DNA of 64,000 bases, from assembly GCA_964479445.1 (NCBI GenBank), contig CAYZMH010000002.1, forward strand, positions 87,091-151,090. Reading direction: 5' to 3'. Every line of letters begins with the position of its first letter. Position 1 is the first letter of the stretch. This stretch comes from CAYZMH01 sp964479445. GTDB taxonomy: Bacteria; Bacteroidota; Bacteroidia; Bacteroidales; GCA-2748055. A program made the translations under genes and the position numbers. Shown in pieces: positions 62,031-64,000 of the stretch. The notes below the pieces were generated by a model that made no database searches, was not told where the DNA came from, and worked only from the letters and a program-made list of their open reading frames with translations.

Positions 62031-62984
62031 TCAGGTGAAAGGCAGGTTGCCAAGATCTACGTTTCCGCCTGTTAAAATAACTCCCACACGACGGTTTTTA
62101 AACTCCCCTTTATTTCTGAAAAGAGCAGCAACAGCAACGGCCGAAGAAGGTTCAATGATTATTTTCATGCGCTCCCATATATACCGCATGGCAGCTATGA
62201 TCTCAGATTCTTCAACACGAATGATCCGGCTTACATACTTCATGATGATAGGGAAATTCTGATCTCCCAGCTGTGTTTTTAACCCATCTGCAATGGTCAT
62301 TGGATTGATGGAAGGTTGTATCTTCCCTGTTTTCAGTGATAGATATGCATCGTCCGCACCAAATGGTTCGCTTCCAATGGTTTCTGCTTCCGGAAGCAGG
62401 TGCTGTGTAACAAGCGAAGTTCCAGCAATAAGGCCGCCACCACCAACCGGTGTCAATAATACATCCAGCTCTTCCATCTCCTCAATAAACTCCCACGCAA
62501 CAGTGCTCTGACCAAGAATTACATTCATGTCATTAGATGGATGCAGGAACGCAGCACCCGACTTGCTGCGAATACTCTCCATCGTTTTCTCGCGTGCTTC
62601 AAGCGAAGGTGCGCATTCCACCAGGTTTGCCCCATAACTCTGTACAGCCTCTTTTTTAACCCGTGGAGCCGTCTCCGGCATTACAACCGTAGCCTTTATA
62701 TCCAGGGAAGATGCTGCTAATGCCACCGCCTGGGCAAAATTTCCAGATGAATGCGTAATGACCCCCCTTGCTTTCTGCTCCTCATTTAACTTCATAATGG
62801 CGTGTGTGGCTCCCCTTATCTTGAATGCCCCCATCCTCTGTAAATTCTCACATTTAAACCAGACCTCCGAATGGATATGTCTGTTTAAAGTACTTGAGCT
62901 AAGGATTGGCGTTCTATGCACATAAGGGGCAATAATTTCTGCCGCTTCTTTTAGTTGATCATAACTTGGTATCATAAAATTCAT
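62031..62984 (-). CDS. Threonine/serine dehydratase-like PLP enzyme
   Basis: The 317-aa protein is a fold-type II PLP enzyme. It has the PLP-lysine motif GAFKIRGA (about 50), HSSGNFAQAVA, VVMPETAPRVKK and the glycine loop TPVGGGGLIAG. It lacks the C-terminal ACT regulatory domain of biosynthetic IlvA, so a catabolic threonine dehydratase or serine racemase/dehydratase is more likely. Its position alone between repeat-rich regions gives no pathway hint. Confidence 0.85.
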   Translation of the reverse strand: MNFMIPSYDQLKEAAEIIAPYVHRTPILSSSTLNRHIHSEVWFKCENLQRMGAFKIRGATHAIMKLNEEQKARGVITHSSGNFAQAVALAASSLDIKATVVMPETAPRVKKEAVQSYGANLVECAPSLEAREKTMESIRSKSGAAFLHPSNDMNVILGQSTVAWEFIEEMEELDVLLTPVGGGGLIAGTSLVTQHLLPEAETIGSEPFGADDAYLSLKTGKIQPSINPMTIADGLKTQLGDQNFPIIMKYVSRIIRVEESEIIAAMRYIWERMKIIIEPSSAVAVAALFRNKGEFKNRRVGVILTGGNVDLGNLPFT

Positions 62985-63350
62985 TTTAATAATCAGATAA
63001 TCCTGATATTCGCAAATTACGACTTTTTGCCTGTCTGTAAGTGTTTAAACATTCCTTATTACCCCCGTATCAAGAGCATCGCCCACTGAAGCCCTCAAAT
63101 ACAAATGAAAACTCCAACATCTCCAACTACAGACAAATTCCTCGACATTCTAAACTACTAACGAATCCTTCAACATTCCCAACCAATAACACCCCCTCAG
63201 AAACTCTCAACCACTAACGAGTCACCTGTGGTTGTTAGTTTAATCCTCCTTCGCGTTTGCTTCGGCGTGCGAGAAGTTTGGTGTAATGCCCCGGAGTTCT
63301 TCTCCGAAAACAAGGGTTCAGGGTTCTACCCTGAGGTTTAATACCATTTA
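62985..63350. other. Gene-poor region with quasi-repeats and hairpins
   Basis: This 366-bp gap holds loosely repeated ACTAACGA-type segments (about 63110-63240) and three small hairpin candidates: TCGC...GCTTCGGC...GCGA (about 63250), CGGAG-TTCTT-CTCCG (about 63293) and CAGGGT-TCT-ACCCTG (about 63318). No gene was found. The hairpins lie just beyond the stop of the barrel gene and could include its terminator. Confidence 0.45.
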
Positions 63351-63794
63351 TTAAAATACGTACCGCACAATTATTCCAAAATCAATAAGCTCATAACCGA
63401 ACTCTCCTCCAATATTGAGCATTGGTTTCCACTCTGCCCCGATAACCAGGGGAATTTCCCGCATCACAAACTCAGCACCTGCCACTGCTGCTACCCCCCC
63501 TGCGAAAGCATTATCCCAATTCCCCAGGTGAAAGCCTCCACCGAAATAGTAGTACAATCGCTTTTTATCATAAGGAGTAAACTCATATATGTATTGAAAG
63601 GTTGACTGAAAGCCGTGCGCGTTATATGCAGCTAGCAAACCCAAAGCCCTGTCGCGTTCAAAAAAATAATTAACATTAATACCATTGGTGTAACCAGCCC
63701 GTATTCCAATACCGAGTTCATAGGGCTGACTTTGAACTTCACTAGTCAGCATAAACCCTAAAAAAACCAATAAGATTATTCTTTTATTCATCAT
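63351..63794 (-). CDS. Small putative outer-membrane barrel protein
   Basis: The 147-aa protein has a signal peptide (about 1-22, cleaved near VQSQ), then alternating amphipathic strands (IGIRAGYTNGINVNYFF, YYYFGGGFHLG, ELIDFGIIVRYVF) ending in Phe, as in outer-membrane barrels. The length is short for a porin and suits an eight-strand barrel. The family was not recognised. Two ATG codons occur in a row at the start. It is followed by the repeat array at the window end. Confidence 0.7.
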   Translation of the reverse strand: MMNKRIILLVFLGFMLTSEVQSQPYELGIGIRAGYTNGINVNYFFERDRALGLLAAYNAHGFQSTFQYIYEFTPYDKKRLYYYFGGGFHLGNWDNAFAGGVAAVAGAEFVMREIPLVIGAEWKPMLNIGGEFGYELIDFGIIVRYVF

Positions 63795-63820
63795 ATTTCG
63801 ATTGTTCTATCAATCAAAAC

Positions 63821-64000
63821 CTCTGCACCTCTGCGCCTCAATCGTCCTGCAGAATAACTGCGTCCCTGCGTCTCTGCGTGCCAAAATCGTCCTGCAGAAA
63901 AACCGCGTCCCTGCGTCTCTGCGTGCCAAAATCGTCCTGCAGAATAACTGCGTCCCTGCGTCTCTGCGTGCCAAAATCGTCCTGCAGAAAAACCGCGTCC
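63821..64000. repeat. 45-bp tandem array, truncated by the window end
   Basis: The 45-bp unit starting ATCGTCCTGCAG recurs at 63841, 63886, 63931 and 63976. Units alternate between AGAATAACTGCG and AGAAAAACCGCG, giving a 90-bp higher period. Within each unit an 8-bp period is visible (GCGTCCCT-GCGTCTCT-GCGTG). A degenerate version (CTCTGCACCTCTGCGCCTC) precedes it. Confidence 0.9.

Noticed and set aside
63821..64000. The 45-bp array as a CRISPR
   Set aside because: There are no unique spacers, the whole unit is repeated, and no cas genes are present.

Overview
The window is a 64 kb chromosomal segment of a Bacteroidota bacterium, most likely of the Bacteroidales/Marinilabiliales type. This rests on type IX secretion (T9SS) features (a PorP/SprF protein, a CHU_C-type adhesin C-terminus, and a C25 protease with a sorting domain), the dapB-lepB arrangement, WbqC, an archaeal-type ProRS, a TamB gene divergent from tsaD, and TAnnTTTG-like promoter elements in place of a classical -10/-35. 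No phage, integrated plasmid, CRISPR array, rRNA or intact insertion sequence was seen. Order or genus cannot be fixed from the sequence alone.

Layout. 1-5.4 kb (minus strand): the 5' part of tilS, proS, and a membrane-sensor SpoIIE phosphatase. 5.5-11.1 kb (plus): a secreted beta-propeller lipoprotein, a strikingly Tyr-rich then Ser/Arg-rich lipoprotein behind a sigma-54-like promoter, and a FadL/OmpP1-type porin. 11.1-18 kb: wbqC, a DUF362 plus polyferredoxin pair, two tandem signal peptidases and dapB. 18-21.4 kb: the thrS-infC-rpmI-rplT translation operon, whose infC has no ATG/GTG/TTG start and appears to use ATT. 21.6-25.2 kb: a DPP-IV-like peptidase, divergent from a PKD lipoprotein (second sigma-54-like promoter), then two tRNA-Leu genes. 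25.4-30 kb: glyA, a TSUP permease, and an ExbB-ExbD-ExbD-TonB operon. 30-36 kb: TamB, tsaD and a SiaC-family protein. 36-44.4 kb: a GH13 lipoprotein, an OLD-like AAA ATPase and two more SpoIIE phosphatases. 44.5-57.5 kb: T9SS-related cell-surface genes (C25 protease, ankyrin/barrel protein, a giant adhesin containing a nearly perfect 675-bp tandem duplication, and a PorP/SprF partner). 57.5-61.2 kb: a C39-peptidase ABC exporter and an ECF sigma factor with a membrane TPR partner. 61.2-64 kb: repeat-rich, gene-poor DNA with an HTH protein, a threonine dehydratase-like enzyme, a small barrel protein, and a 45-bp tandem array running off the end.

How the genes fit together. Much of the window concerns building and energising the cell envelope: signal peptidases, TonB energy transduction, TamB, a T9SS partner with its cargo, and lipoproteins. 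A second theme is phosphorylation-based switching: three SpoIIE/PP2C phosphatases (two with sensory N-termini, one soluble) lie in the same 45 kb as a SiaC/DUF1987 protein, the known substrate of such phosphatases, but no SiaB-type kinase is visible. The best candidates for something undescribed are the three-gene SpoIIE/SpoIIE/AAA-ATPase group (37.7-44.3 kb) with the nearby SiaC, the two sigma-54-like promoters on lipoprotein genes, and the two genes (infC, tamB) whose reading frames lack any standard start codon at the expected N-terminus.
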